From Elmis aenea (taxonomy: Eukaryota; Arthropoda; Insecta; Coleoptera; Elmidae), in NCBI GenBank assembly GCA_947652605.1, contig OX393583.1, positions 7,543,222 through 7,607,221 on the forward strand: 64,000 bases of DNA, given 5' to 3'. Below, piece by piece: positions 11,627 through 21,550 of this stretch. The notes beneath the pieces are model-generated. The model was not told where the DNA came from, ran no database searches, and saw only the letters and a program-made list of their open reading frames with translations. Position numbers and translations under genes: made by a program. The stretch's first letter is position 1. Each line of letters opens with the position of its first letter.

Positions 11627-12868
11627 TAGCAAAAATCGTCTGTTTTTAGATGTTTCAAAACATTTAAAAAACTAAAAAACTTGAAGGTGTAGGTCAAATG
11701 TCAAAGTAATCTAATAAGAGTCAAAATGTTGATTTTTTGGCTTAAAAACTCTGAAAATTAATTTAAACAACTACTTATTAAAACTGTTTTTAACAGTTTT
11801 TGTTAACAAAAAATGTAAAACTTTTAACGACAGGGTTTTCAACACAGACTCCAGTAACTAATTCATCTAACGCCATTCTGTTGAACCGTTTGGGCAACGC
11901 TGGCATAGTAGTAGGGATTAAAATATTTGGTCTATTAGGGACGTTAATACACATTTTGACACGAATAAGCTAAAATTAGTCTAATCCCTTTCATTGGCGT
12001 TAATCACTTATGGATTACATCACTGAACAAATTCCAATGTCGACTATAATACCGCGCGGGGTGTTATACAAATTTGAATTGAATGTTGTGAGCAGAAAGC
12101 AAGTTTCTTGCATGATTTAAAAGTTTAAAAAACGTTGAAAATGACCCAACATAATTAACTACAATGTATTTACGAGTTTAATTCATTTCACTTATTTTAA
12201 TCGTTAATTTTACATCATCATTTTTAAGTATTGTAGATTAGAATAAATGTTCAAAAAAGTTTTACATTAATAGTATCTATCGAAAAAAAAAAATTGCAGG
12301 AACACAAACTATTTTTACTTCAACAAAACTGTAATGCCAAGACTTGCATTTTTACACTCAAAAACAAACAAAAATTTCGCATATTCCTGCACGATTTCCA
12401 TAAAGAGCGGCTCGAGGCATTAAATCCGTTTTCGAGCAACGTACTTGCAGGAAAAAAAGACGTGTTGCGCACAGCTTGGGGGGTGGGGGGGGGGGGCGCG
12501 GATGGTATGAAATTAAGTCTTCGCGGCACGAGTTGATTCCCAGAAGCTATCTGTTCAGGAACACCTGCTAACATGAGTAATTACTCGGCTGCTAAAAATT
12601 CTTTGTTTAATAACGAATTTCATATTGAAATCTCGGAAGAGGATACAGAAAAACGGGGCCGATCAGCAACGAATGCGCTCCGTCGTGTCGTGATTGATTG
12701 CCAAACAATTGCAACGATGAAAAAAACAAGTGATATCGTTCGTTACTCAGTTGTCTAGAAATTCAACTGTTTTCAATATTTTGCCACGTTTTGGATAAGT
12801 ATTAATATTTTAAATAGAAATCTTTATTTCTTGAAATTGCACAGTTGTACGAACTATAAATAGCTATG
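11627..12868. other. No clear gene; contains an unusual G-tract
   Basis: Mostly AT-rich. Bases 12477-12497 are an almost uninterrupted G run with a single T. Downstream, an ATG at 12573 opens 61 codons (MSNYSAAKNSLFNNEFHIEI...) with less biased composition than its surroundings. I do not recognise the product and see no second exon, so it is not called as a gene. Confidence 0.4.
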
Positions 12869-13333
12869 CAGTGGAACCTCTATATTCGTTATTAATCAAT
12901 TACTGGACGGACGAATACCGAATCGGAAGAATATAAAACCAATTTTTTTCATAGAAATTAACGAAAATTGAAATCTTCCGTTTCCAGTCCCAAATGTGAT
13001 ACATAAAACAATTTAACCGGTAATTTGCATTACTGAGTAGCGATGATAGAAGGAACCTAAGAGTAGGAAAAGAATAATTGTTTAAAAGGGGAGTCGAATT
13101 CCATTAAAACATGAGGTAACTCAAATTTTTTATTCCGCTCCCGACGATTCACTAGCGCACTCGATTTACCAAAGAACTTGTCCAATGTTGTCTTTTCCTG
13201 TCTGTCTTTTAAAATTTCCCTATGGTAGTTGACTAAACATGACGAATATTGGATTTTTGGACGAATATCGAAGCATTTTTTCGTCTAAAATATGTGACGA
13301 ATATTGAATTTGACGAATATATAAGTTACACTG
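12869..13333 (-). mobile_element. pogo/Tigger-type MITE with transposase C-terminal remnant
   Basis: Left end CAGTGGAACCTCTATATTCG and right end (reverse complement) CAGTGTAACTTATATATTCG match the pogo/Tigger terminal consensus (CAGT-GAACCTC type). TA follows the right end; the left flank (TATG) is imperfect. On the minus strand, 13215-13128 reads EKTTLDKFFGKSSALV, like the PCNA-binding (PIP-box) tail at the C-terminus of pogo-family transposases, though the usual Q is a K. The rest of the transposase is missing. Confidence 0.75.
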
Positions 13334-13715
13334 TACTCATAATTTCCTACATTATTTTTTAATGTGGCAGCCATAAGCAACAATAAAATTGATGATGGTG
13401 TAAGGCAGGTGAACGTCCGATACAAACTGTACATCTTGGATCACCATGTATAAAAAACTCAATTTAAAAAAGATGTTATTTTTTAATAGCTAAAATGAAA
13501 AAAAAAACAAAAATTTACTTTTTGTTTTTAAGGAACAACTCCAAAACTAATTGGATTACGAACGATTATTTCACATTTTTAATCTGCATATTCGACTTTG
13601 TCTCAAATTAGAAGATTTGATGCAAAAACACTACAAGTAAAAACTTTTTTGTAGTTAACCGACTAAAATAATCTGCAACACACTGATATTTTGAGATTAT
13701 TTTCTAGAGCCCTTC
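13334..13715. other. No gene recognised
   Basis: AT-rich spacer between the pogo MITE and a LINE fragment. Confidence 0.4.
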
Positions 13716-13880
13716 CAAATAAATTAATACTGAAAACAACTAAAACTATGATCGTTACAACAACAGAGAACAAAAGGCATAACGTCACTTTAAATGGGCT
13801 TAGGTTGGAAAAAGTAGAAAGCTTTAAATATTTAGGAGTCACAACCCTATTTAGATTACTAAAACAGCCATAAACAAAAT
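13716..13880 (+). pseudogene. LINE RT thumb-region fragment
   Basis: Reads ILKTTKTMIVTTTENKR, then VTLNGLRLEKVESFKYLGV. The KTKTMV...FKYLGV pattern is the conserved thumb region after the FADD box of non-LTR reverse transcriptases. Only about 50 residues survive. It may derive from the same LINE family as the copies at 1, 6318 and 18693. Confidence 0.7.
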
Positions 13881-14432
13881 TACCTACCGAAATACTTACT
13901 ACATATCAATAAGCAACAATAACTAACAAGAGCCATTTATTTTTGATCACTTCCCTCTGTTTATTTTTTGGACCTATCAGCCTATTTGTCAGTGCTACGC
14001 CAAAACGCCTCCCAATGCTATAATAAATTTTATTTTAACATCATAAGCCTTTCATGTTAAACACTAAAGAACAAGCATACAAGTTTTTCGAACTTATTTT
14101 CGCCATCCAACTACTAATATGTTTATTGCTAGTACATAACGTGTTTTGAAATTATTTTGCATAAAATTAACTTACAAAAAGCAGAATGACGTAAGTGTTA
14201 ATACTTTTATTTACAATGAACGTAGTCTGTAACAAGTTAACAGTCAGGGACATTTTTTATCCATTCAAAATAGCTCTAAGCTAATTAAAGTCATTAACTG
14301 ACACCTGGTTTGATCCATTTTTAATTTAACTTTAAGAACGCTTATACAGGGTGTAATAATAATGATAATAATAATCTTTATTTGTTCTAAATATCCAAAA
14401 AGGCGTAGAACGTGTCACAATAATAATAATAC
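13881..14432. repeat. Spacer with simple (TAA)n-rich tract and CAGGGTG end
   Basis: No gene. ATACAGGGTGTAATAATAAT at 14345 marks an old CAGGGTG-family end next to a TAA/AAT-rich tract (14355-14435). Confidence 0.45.
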
Positions 14433-14701
14433 ACATAGAGAGGGTGTCCAAATTCGTCCCAAATGCATGGGGATCTCGCTTATATTAAGAGCTACGAGGT
14501 CGGTTAAATTAGAGCAAAGTTGCGAAATTAGATGCTCGTCAAATATCTGCTAAGAAAATTTTCATAGCTGTCTTAGTTCGAAAGTTATTCCTGAAAAACT
14601 GAAAAAATGGAGTTTCGTTTTTTTGTCCAATTTAACCGACCTCGCAGCTCTTAAGATAAGCGACATCACCATGCATTTACTCGTATTTGGAACACCCTGT
14701 A
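14433..14701. mobile_element. Short palindromic CAGGGTG-type MITE
   Basis: The left arm GAGGGTGTCCAAATTCGTCC, ATGCATGGGGATCTCGCTTA, AGAGCTACGAGGTCGGTTAA is mirrored at the right by TTAACCGACCTCGCAGCTCT, TAAGCGACATCACCATGCAT and GGAACACCCTGTATA. Unit about 270 bp with arms near 110 bp. The GGGGATCTCGCTTA block is shared with the long mariner palindromes at 17113 and 34128, and the TCGGTTAAATTAGA block with 21551. Confidence 0.8.
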
Positions 14702-14959
14702 TACACACAAAATTATATTTACTTAAAAGAGTTTTTAAAGGAAGCATCATTTATGTATTCACTAACTCCCATAGTAAGCTTTAGAAATTAGAACATTTCT
14801 TAATCTTTTCTTTAAGTCGTGGGTGGAAAGTTTTTTATACTCTCAGGTGATGTGTTAATTTTGTTATATATAGCAATAATTATAGAGGCAACTTTTTTTT
14901 GAAGATAGGTATATTTGAAGCAATCGGGATTTGGATTTTTTTAATGTCAGGTATTGGCT
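14702..14959. other. Short spacer, nothing recognised
   Basis: AT-rich, between a MITE and a LINE remnant. Confidence 0.4.
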
Positions 14960-15720
14960 GCATGGTTTCTTATATTCTCTTCGAACAGATCAAATTATTT
15001 CTTACGAAAAGGATAGCTTCGAAAATGAATAGGCCGTAAAAGGTTAATATTTCTTTGTCACGAAAAGTGTCTTTACAGTGATCTCGGTAGTTTAGACCAA
15101 AAATAGTTCTTATACATCGCTTTTGTATAATAAAGAGGCGTTCAGAGTCACTAGCGTTACCCCAAAAAAATACAGCATAGCGTAACTTAGATTCGACATA
15201 TGCATGATATGCAGTTTTTGCCGCGTTTGCATTGACCAATCTTTTTAGGTTTTTTAGTGCGAAAGGATACCGTGACAGGCTTTGTGACAGGCGTTCGATG
15301 TGGTATGACCAGTCCAGTAGAGTCAATACCTAAACCAAGAAATGATATTTTATTAATAACATTTATAGTTGTGGAATTATTTTAAAGTTTTAAGTCGGAG
15401 GTTGTTTTACTTTGTGAAAATTTTATTCTTGAGTTTTATTGACGTTTAAGGTTAAATTCTTTAATATGAACCAATGTTGGAGTTGGCCTAAACAGTCAAA
15501 GAGTTTTTGTTCAGAATTTTTGGAATCCGAGTCACTAATAATAGCAGATGTGTCATCGGCAAATTGTATAAGGGAAGCTTTGGAAAATCTGGAAGATCAT
15601 TAGTGTACAGTATGTATAAGATTGATCCTTGCGGGACTCCTTTTTGAATTTTCTTTTTGTTGGAATCTAGAATTTGTACCCCCTTAACGTGAAGAATCTA
15701 GGAAACCGTTAGAGATAGGA
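14960..15720 (-). pseudogene. LINE reverse transcriptase remnant (palm to C-terminus)
   Basis: Minus strand, from high to low coordinates: KGVPQGSI then LYILYTNDLPDF (15640-15590, missing the usual GPLLF residues), FADDTSAIISDSDSKN (catalytic YxDD-type box near 15560), LTLNVNKTQ, then an open stretch from 15326 to 14973 with LDWSYHIERLSQSLSRYPFA, AYVESKLRYAVFFWGNA and IQKRCIRTIFGLNYRDHCKD. These are the RT core and C-terminal part of a non-LTR retrotransposon. At least two frameshifts and a small deletion show it is dead. Confidence 0.85.
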
Positions 15721-16559
15721 GGAAGGTTAAATGAGCAAATATGTGTTGTTTTACTTGCCTGCTAAGAATTTAAACTGAAAATATTCATGCAGCGCCCAGT
15801 TTCTGAAATATCATGAAAAAACTTAAAAAAAAAAAAAAGGAATTTTCTTGTTTTCTAATAATCTATTTATCACCAACTTATGTGGCCCTTATTATTGTTC
15901 AGTTTTGGAACCCTGGTAAAAAGGATATTGCATATCGTTCGAAACTTACTAATTTTTTAACATCTAGATCGCAAATGAGAATTTATAAAAGGTTACTCAG
16001 GGCGGAGGTATAACTACGTACGGTACTTCGGTACTGTTTCAATATTAAACCCATTTTGTATATGCCCCATAAATAGAAACTGCACGCTTGAATGCCCAAG
16101 GATGCACGCATGAAAAAATTACTACCTGATAAAATCAAAAGGGGGCCTACACCGACCAAATAAATTATGCGTTTAATGCCATTTGGCGATGAGCCGCGAG
16201 CTACCGCCGCCGCAATTAACAAACTACTTGGAATGAAGTCGCCTTATAGTGGCTCACTTTGCATTTTAACATTAATAATATCTGTACGCGATATCCTAAA
16301 CATTTCACGTAGACAATAAAAGTCCTTTAGTTAAACGCTCGGCGCTTACGAATAAATGTAAATAAATCACGATAAGATCTAGTGTCTAATGGTTCTTGGA
16401 GGTAAGAGGAATAAATTCCTGTACGGTTTAACGAGCTACGACAGATTCTTTCACTGCGACACTTTATTAAATCAGCTAATCAATAAGCGGCTTGCGTAAT
16501 TGTGCGGAATGTTGAAGAAATGCGTGTGCAATTATACAATAAATCATATTATATGTAAT
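15721..16559. promoter_or_regulatory. Low-repeat, CpG-bearing island; possible host regulatory DNA
   Basis: No gene. Bases 16190-16530 carry CpG-rich text (GAGCCGCGAGCTACCGCCGC, AACGCTCGGCGCTTACG) and several TTTATTG/TAATCAAT-type homeodomain-like words, and appear once in the window. A regulatory role is inference from composition only. Confidence 0.2.
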
Positions 16560-16773
16560 GTGCATGTATACCGGGTGTCTTGTTTTTCGCACTCCTATAA
16601 GTACTGAAGCACATTTTTGCAGTAAAACTAGAAAATCCAAAAGAATGTTGCGCAAAGTGAATTACTCGAAAACGGTTAATTTTAGGCCCATACGACCTTT
16701 CACATTTTATAAAGAACATTTAAAGAGGAATCCAAAAATGTAATGATATACAGGGTGTTCTATTTATAATAAA
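16560..16773. repeat. CAGGGTG-family core copy
   Basis: ATACCGGGTGTCTTG at 16567, ATTACTCGAAAACGGTTAAT near 16660, TTTTAGGCCCATACGACC and ATACAGGGTGTTCTATTTAT at 16748 follow the block order of the dispersed repeat. The host copy continues on the far side of the Helitron (TAGGTTGGTTGCC at 18607). Confidence 0.6.
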
Positions 16774-17112
16774 CTAGCGTAGTGACCCGGCTTCGCTCGG
16801 TGATTTTTTTTATCAATCACAGACTACTCGCGCTTCGCGCTCGCGCCCGGTGGACGTTTTTGACCTTTTGAGAATTTTGGATCTTTTGGGAATTTTTGTA
16901 TCTATTGAGAATTTTGAAACTTTTGTGATATTTGGATCTTTTGGGAATTTTGGTTCTTTTGGGAATTTTTGGAACTTCTGGGAATTCTCATATAGCCTAT
17001 GTTCTTTCCATGGTCCTATAGATTGTCTGTGCCAAATTTGGTCAGGATCGGATGAGTGGTATAGGAATGCATAAAGGACAAACATCCATACATACATTCA
17101 TTTTTATATATA

Positions 17113-18600
17113 CAGGGTTATTCAAATTCGAGGCCCACCATGGGGATCTCGCTTATTATAATAGCTAGAGTATAGGTTTAAATTTGGCAAAGTTGCTAAA
17201 TTTGATGCTCATTGATAGTCCAAAGAGAAATTGGAAATATCTCAAACGGTAACCGAGAAAATTAGGAAAAACTGGAAAATGCGATTTTAGAAAATCGTCT
17301 ATAACTTCTTTGGAATTTGAAATATTTTAAATGTGTAAAGACATTGCCCAAGCAACTTTTCAAGCCGAATCGAATGGTGGTCACAAATTTTTGCTAGATC
17401 GATTCGTTTTTGTTTTATGACAACCAACTTTGTTTTTTCTTATGGGCACAATCTTTGCTATTTACATAATCAAATAGCATTTATTTTTCTGAATCCATTG
17501 AGATATCACACATGGTATTTTACTTCTACATTAATTGTCAAATTTGAAAAAAAAACGTTTTTAACAATAACAACTATAAATCAGGTAGGCCGGTCATTGT
17601 AGTTTATGTTGTTTCCATGACAACCAATCAACAAAGTTTTAAAAGTCTATTACTTGTCACATTAATAAATTCGTAAATATTAACTTTAATAATGAAGAAA
17701 AACGCGATATGCTCCGAATTTTTTATACCGTTCTTTTAAGTTTTGTTATACTTTATCACATGCTTTATACAAATTTACTTAAGTTTCTGTTTAACATAGA
17801 AAAATAGTGTTTTTTCCGGATATGTTTCTAATAAAAATGTTTTTTTTTTATTGTTATTTGAAACCTTTCTGCCATTTTTTTCTCTAATTTTGGCAAAAGC
17901 CTCATATTTCCCTATGTTTCTGTCCAACGAACAAAAATATGTGTGCGAGGGTTGTCTTCTATCTGGATATGTTTCTGCATATCGTTGACTTGACAGTGTA
18001 GAGTTCCTATTCAATGAATAAAAAATTAAAGTTCATTTTTACGAATTTATTAATGTGACAAGTAACAGACTTTTAGTTTGTTGATTGGTAGTCATGGAAA
18101 CAACATAAACTAAAATGACCGACCTACCTGATTTATAGTTGTTATTGTTAAAACCGTTTTTTTTTTCAAATTTGACAATTAATGTAGAAGTAAAATACCA
18201 TGTGTGATATCTCAATGGATTCAGAAAAATAAATGCTATTTGATTATGTAAATAGCGAAAATTGCTCCCATAAGAAAAAACAAAGTTGGTTGTCATAAAA
18301 CAAAAACGAATCGATCTAGCAAAAATTTGTGACCACCATTCGATTCGGCTTGAAAAGTTGCTTGGGTAATGTCTTTACACATTTAAAATATTTCAAATTC
18401 CAAAGGAGTTATAGACGATTTTCAAAAATCGCATTTTCCGGTTTTTCCTAATTTTCTCGTATACCGTTTGAGATATTTCCAATTTCTCTTTGGATTATTA
18501 ATGAGCACAAAATTTAGCAACTTTGCCAAATTTAAACCTATACTCTAGCTATTATAATAAGCGAGATCCCCATGGTGGGCCTCGAATTTGAATAACCCTG
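17113..18600 (-). mobile_element. Mariner-type element with ~580-bp inverted arms
   Basis: The element begins CAGGGTTATTCAAATTCGAG and ends with the reverse complement, flanked by TA (17111-17112 and 18601-18602). The arms (17113-17690 and 18026-18600) match over almost their whole length. They contain the start of a transposase (NFNNEEKRDML from about 17680 on the plus strand). The unpaired centre carries more of a transposase on the minus strand. It sits inside the TATATA start of the Helitron and is therefore younger. Confidence 0.88.
17775..18014 (-). pseudogene. Mariner-family transposase N-terminal (helix-turn-helix) remnant
   Basis: The minus strand reads STLSSQRYAETYPDRRQPSH, then TYFCSLDRNIGKYEAFAKI. 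The YAERYPDRRxPSxxTF...RxxxxG pattern is the paired-like helix-turn-helix region of a mariner/IS630-type transposase common in insects. The frame opens within the element centre, and no DDE catalytic region follows, so this is an internally deleted derivative. The start region (EEKRDML) in the arms supports the assignment. Confidence 0.65.
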
Positions 18601-18606
18601 TATAGA

Positions 18607-18692
18607 TAGGTTGGTTGCCATAGCAAATAAACCGTAAAAAAAAAATCGAGTATACCATAAAGCGCAAAAAAATTACGATACATCTTATATAA
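18607..18692. other. Short spacer, host sequence of the Helitron insertion
   Basis: TAGGTTGGTTGCCATAGC continues the repeat interrupted at 16773; otherwise A-rich. Confidence 0.4.
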
Positions 18693-19150
18693 GAAACATC
18701 TTCTTCTTCTTAATTGGTTCCTCTTGTACCTTTCGGTGTCGAGGTATGCTTTTCTATTTCTGTATTAAGTTTCTCAACTCCTGCCTATCGTTAGCTAATT
18801 GTGGCACATCTCTACAGCTAACTCCTTTTTCTTCTAGTCTCTGCCTCACGTCTTTTTCCATTTTATTCTTGGTCTTCCTCTATTTCTTTTTCCTTCCATC
18901 TTCATTTTCCATCCTATTTTCGAGTATCTACTCTCTGGCATGCGTAGTAGATGTCCAAGCCATCTTAATTGATTCGTCTCCATCTTTTTCTTAATATCTG
19001 TTACTCCTAGGCTTTTTCGAAGTTTTTCGTTACTGCTTTTATCGATCAGTCTACACCCCTCTTTTCTTCTCAAAAATCTCATTTCCTGTACCTGTATTCA
19101 TTGTTTTTGTTTTTGAGTTAGTGTCCAAGTGCGACAGATTATAACATAAA
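18693..19150 (-). pseudogene. LINE 3' end, second copy
   Basis: Minus strand, 19082 to 18846, reads MRFLRRKEGCRLIDKSSNEK, TNQLRWLGHLLRMPESRY and GKRNRGRPRIKWKK, then RQRLEEKGVS and the 3' tail AACCAATTAAGAAGAAGA. It shares family and 3' end with 6318-6742 but is better preserved. It is 5'-truncated before the SETWTLT-like motif near 19130 and broken after IKW. Confidence 0.87.
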
Positions 19151-20007
19151 TTATTCAATTTTAAGTAAACAATGAGGTTATAAATAATGATTTGCAAAGT
19201 AGGAGTGGTCAAAAAATTGACTGAAAGTCGAGAATTAGTTACCTTGTATTAAATTTTTTTTTTAATTTTTGGAAAATAATATTCTTTATTACATATTCCG
19301 ACTTTTGCCACCTCACCCATGGTAAATGCTAGTATTTACCGATAAAGCCTAAGATTTGCCAATTTTCGGGCTCTTACAGTAACACTTACACTAAAAGTAA
19401 ATTTTGCACAAAATAAGAGATTAAAAAAATTACCTAAGCGGTGCAAAGTTACCCACATTAATATTACTTGACACTGTTCGGTGTAAAAACGAGATTTGTT
19501 ATCAGATTTAAAGTACGCTGTAAAAGTCGAATTAAAACTAGAAAGCGTGCTATGAAATAGGTTTTTAAAACTAAAATACGCGGACGTTTATGAGTTGTAA
19601 TACTGGGCTATTTTACGATACTAAAACGCGAAATAACACAATTGCAACACTGCCAACTTGATTGTGAAGTTGTAAAAAAAATAATAAACACGAACTGAAA
19701 ATTCTGCCGAAGCTAAAGTTGATGAAATGTGTTGGTATTTAAGAGCAGATTTATTTTGGGCCTAGACGCGTGCAAATATTTTCATGTAAGCTATTTTACG
19801 ATAATAATTGTGAAATAAGCAACAAAGTTTTTTAAGAAGTTTAAAAAACAACTCGATGAAACTATTTATTTTGTAAACACTAAATAAAATTGATGTATTG
19901 ATGCATATTGAATAATTTTTAAAATTAGGTAACTGTATATTTTTCACAGCTTTTTCAATAGAAAAAAAAGCCTAAACGAGAAAATTGGTATTGATACATA
20001 CTTTACA
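19151..20007. other. No gene recognised
   Basis: AT-rich spacer. The phrase GCTATTTTACGATA is repeated at about 19608 and 19790, a possible degraded duplication. Confidence 0.4.
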
Positions 20008-20544
20008 TCTTCTATATATATATAAAAGAGCTTGTTTGTGTGTTTGTTTGTTTGTTTGTTCGCTATAGAATCCTAGGTCCGTTGACCGATCGGGACCAAA
20101 TTTTGCACCGTTACTATTTAGGACCTTGCAGATCTAACGCCAAACTTTAAGTACAAGCACATATTACCAATTTAAAAAAAAAAAAAATTACTTGGACGGG
20201 ATTCGATCTTACGTCGGCAAATACCTGGTCATAGCCTCATAGCACGATACGGCGCGGTGTATTTCTCAAGTAAAAATTGTATTGTATACAATTAGCAATA
20301 AATGTACCTGAAGTATTATTTTTATTAGTACATTTTTAATTGAAACAAGACGAAAGAAAATAAATTTGAGTTATTATTCAATTTTTAAGCAATAAATCGT
20401 TATTTTTTAATGAATTATAAGAAAATGAAAAGATGATTGATCAGAGTATGTCATTTGTGTATGATTTGGAATTATTGGGCTTATTCAAGTTAAAAAAGTA
20501 ATTAAAATTGTAATCGCCCGTGCAACGCCGGGTAAATCATCTTG
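20008..20544 (+). mobile_element. Helitron-like non-autonomous element
   Basis: Starts A|TCTTCTATATATATATAAAA, continues with a (TTTG)n microsatellite at 20031-20060 and the text CCGATCGGGACCAAATTTTG, and ends with the GC-rich hairpin GCCCGTGCAACGCCGGGTA followed by CTTGT. The last four bases, CTTG, depart from the CTRR rule (R expected at the third position), so the 3' boundary is tentative. It resembles arthropod Helitrons with TCTATATATA starts. Confidence 0.5.
20190..20265 (-). other. tRNA-like relic inside the Helitron-like element
   Basis: On the minus strand GATCGAATCCCGTC resembles the pol III B box (GGTTCGAATCC). About 50 bases upstream lies GCGCCGTATCGTGC, a weak A-box-like region. 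The spacing fits a tRNA-derived segment, but I cannot fold a full cloverleaf with confidence. Confidence 0.2.
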
Positions 20545-21548
20545 TACGTACATAAAGCTTTGGACAAAGACTTATTTTGTAAAAGTTATATTATTGTATA
20601 ATTAACTATTTTTTTTATTCTTCGTTGTGCAATAATGATGTGTTAAGTCTTAAATTGTTTTTAGAAATAGGCTAATTGGGCCATCGTGGTAGCCAATAGC
20701 ACTGCCAACTTGATTAATACCACGTTATACAGTATCTCACACCTGGTAATTCAATTATCCATCGGGGTTCAACGATAAGTGAGATGTTACAGTTCGAATA
20801 GCAGGCTGTGATCATCGTTAATAGTTTGCGTAACATGACGTGAAGGACAAGAAGGCAATTTATCTCGACGCGCAACCGATAAATAAAAGAAACTCCGCAA
20901 GAAACCGTGTCATAGCCGTGTCATGCGCACGCATAATACATAATAATAATTTTTATACAGGCTGTACAGGGATAATTTCTCGCTGTTTTTGTTATTTCGC
21001 GAATTACGGCAGATGGGATTTTGGTTAAACAGGAAAAAGTTTGTTTTATGAGAGCGTAAATTAATTTTAGTTGAAAAAACAAGCTTAAAAACAAAACACG
21101 GACAAAAATGTTGAACAAAAAAAAAAAATGTGAAGAAAAATTAAATAGCTACCTATAAATATTTATACACTTGTACCGTTTATAGGTATTTTTCAGAGAT
21201 ATTTTTTTTAAGTGTCATTTTTTATTACTTAAGTAATAGAAACTTACCTACCTATGAATTCATTTTTATTCAAAGGACACGTTTAGTGTTTTAAGTTTAA
21301 GTCGTTTGTTTACGAAATCATGGCAAACTTTGATGATCGAATTTTTACAAAATTGACCATATCTCGGTTATTTTTTGCAAACTATATATTTTTGAAAAGC
21401 TAAAAAAATACTCTTTCACATAAAATCATGGCCAACTAGGGTTTCCATTTAAAAAAATGTAAGTTTACTCCATATTTTGAAAGTCAAGATGGCTAAAAAA
21501 TGTACTTTTGTTTTTCAACTAAGCAAAAAAATCTGTTTAAAAGAACTA
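20545..21548. other. Low-repeat spacer; no gene
   Basis: Bases 20660-20860 (GGCCATCGTGGTAGCCAATA, CACACCTGGTAATTC, TGATCATCGTTAATAG) are less AT-rich and look unique, possibly regulatory. 21290-21548 resembles CAGGGTG-family flanks (ATCTCGGTTATTTTTTGC). Confidence 0.3.
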
Positions 21549-21550
21549 TA

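Larger units (their letters stand above)
16774..18606 (-). mobile_element. Non-autonomous Helitron, interrupted by a mariner palindrome
   Basis: Read on the minus strand, the element starts TC (18606-18605) after an A, continues TATATATATAAAAATGAATG once the nested element is removed, and ends with a GC-rich hairpin (CGAGCGAAGCCGGGTC) plus CTAG at 16777-16774 followed by T. A 5' TC, a 3' hairpin with CTRR, insertion between A and T and no target duplication are the Helitron hallmarks. Bases about 16856-16990 are an imperfect ~18-bp minisatellite (TTTTGGGAATTTTGGATC type). No Rep/helicase is present. Confidence 0.82.

Noticed and set aside
12573..12758. 61-codon frame starting MSNYSAAKNSLFNN
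   Set aside because: Somewhat protein-like, but unrecognised, short and without neighbouring exons; noted in the region entry only.
16813..17097. 94-codon minus frame with repeated KIPKRSK/KFPKDP
   Set aside because: It is the translation of an 18-bp minisatellite inside the Helitron, not a gene.
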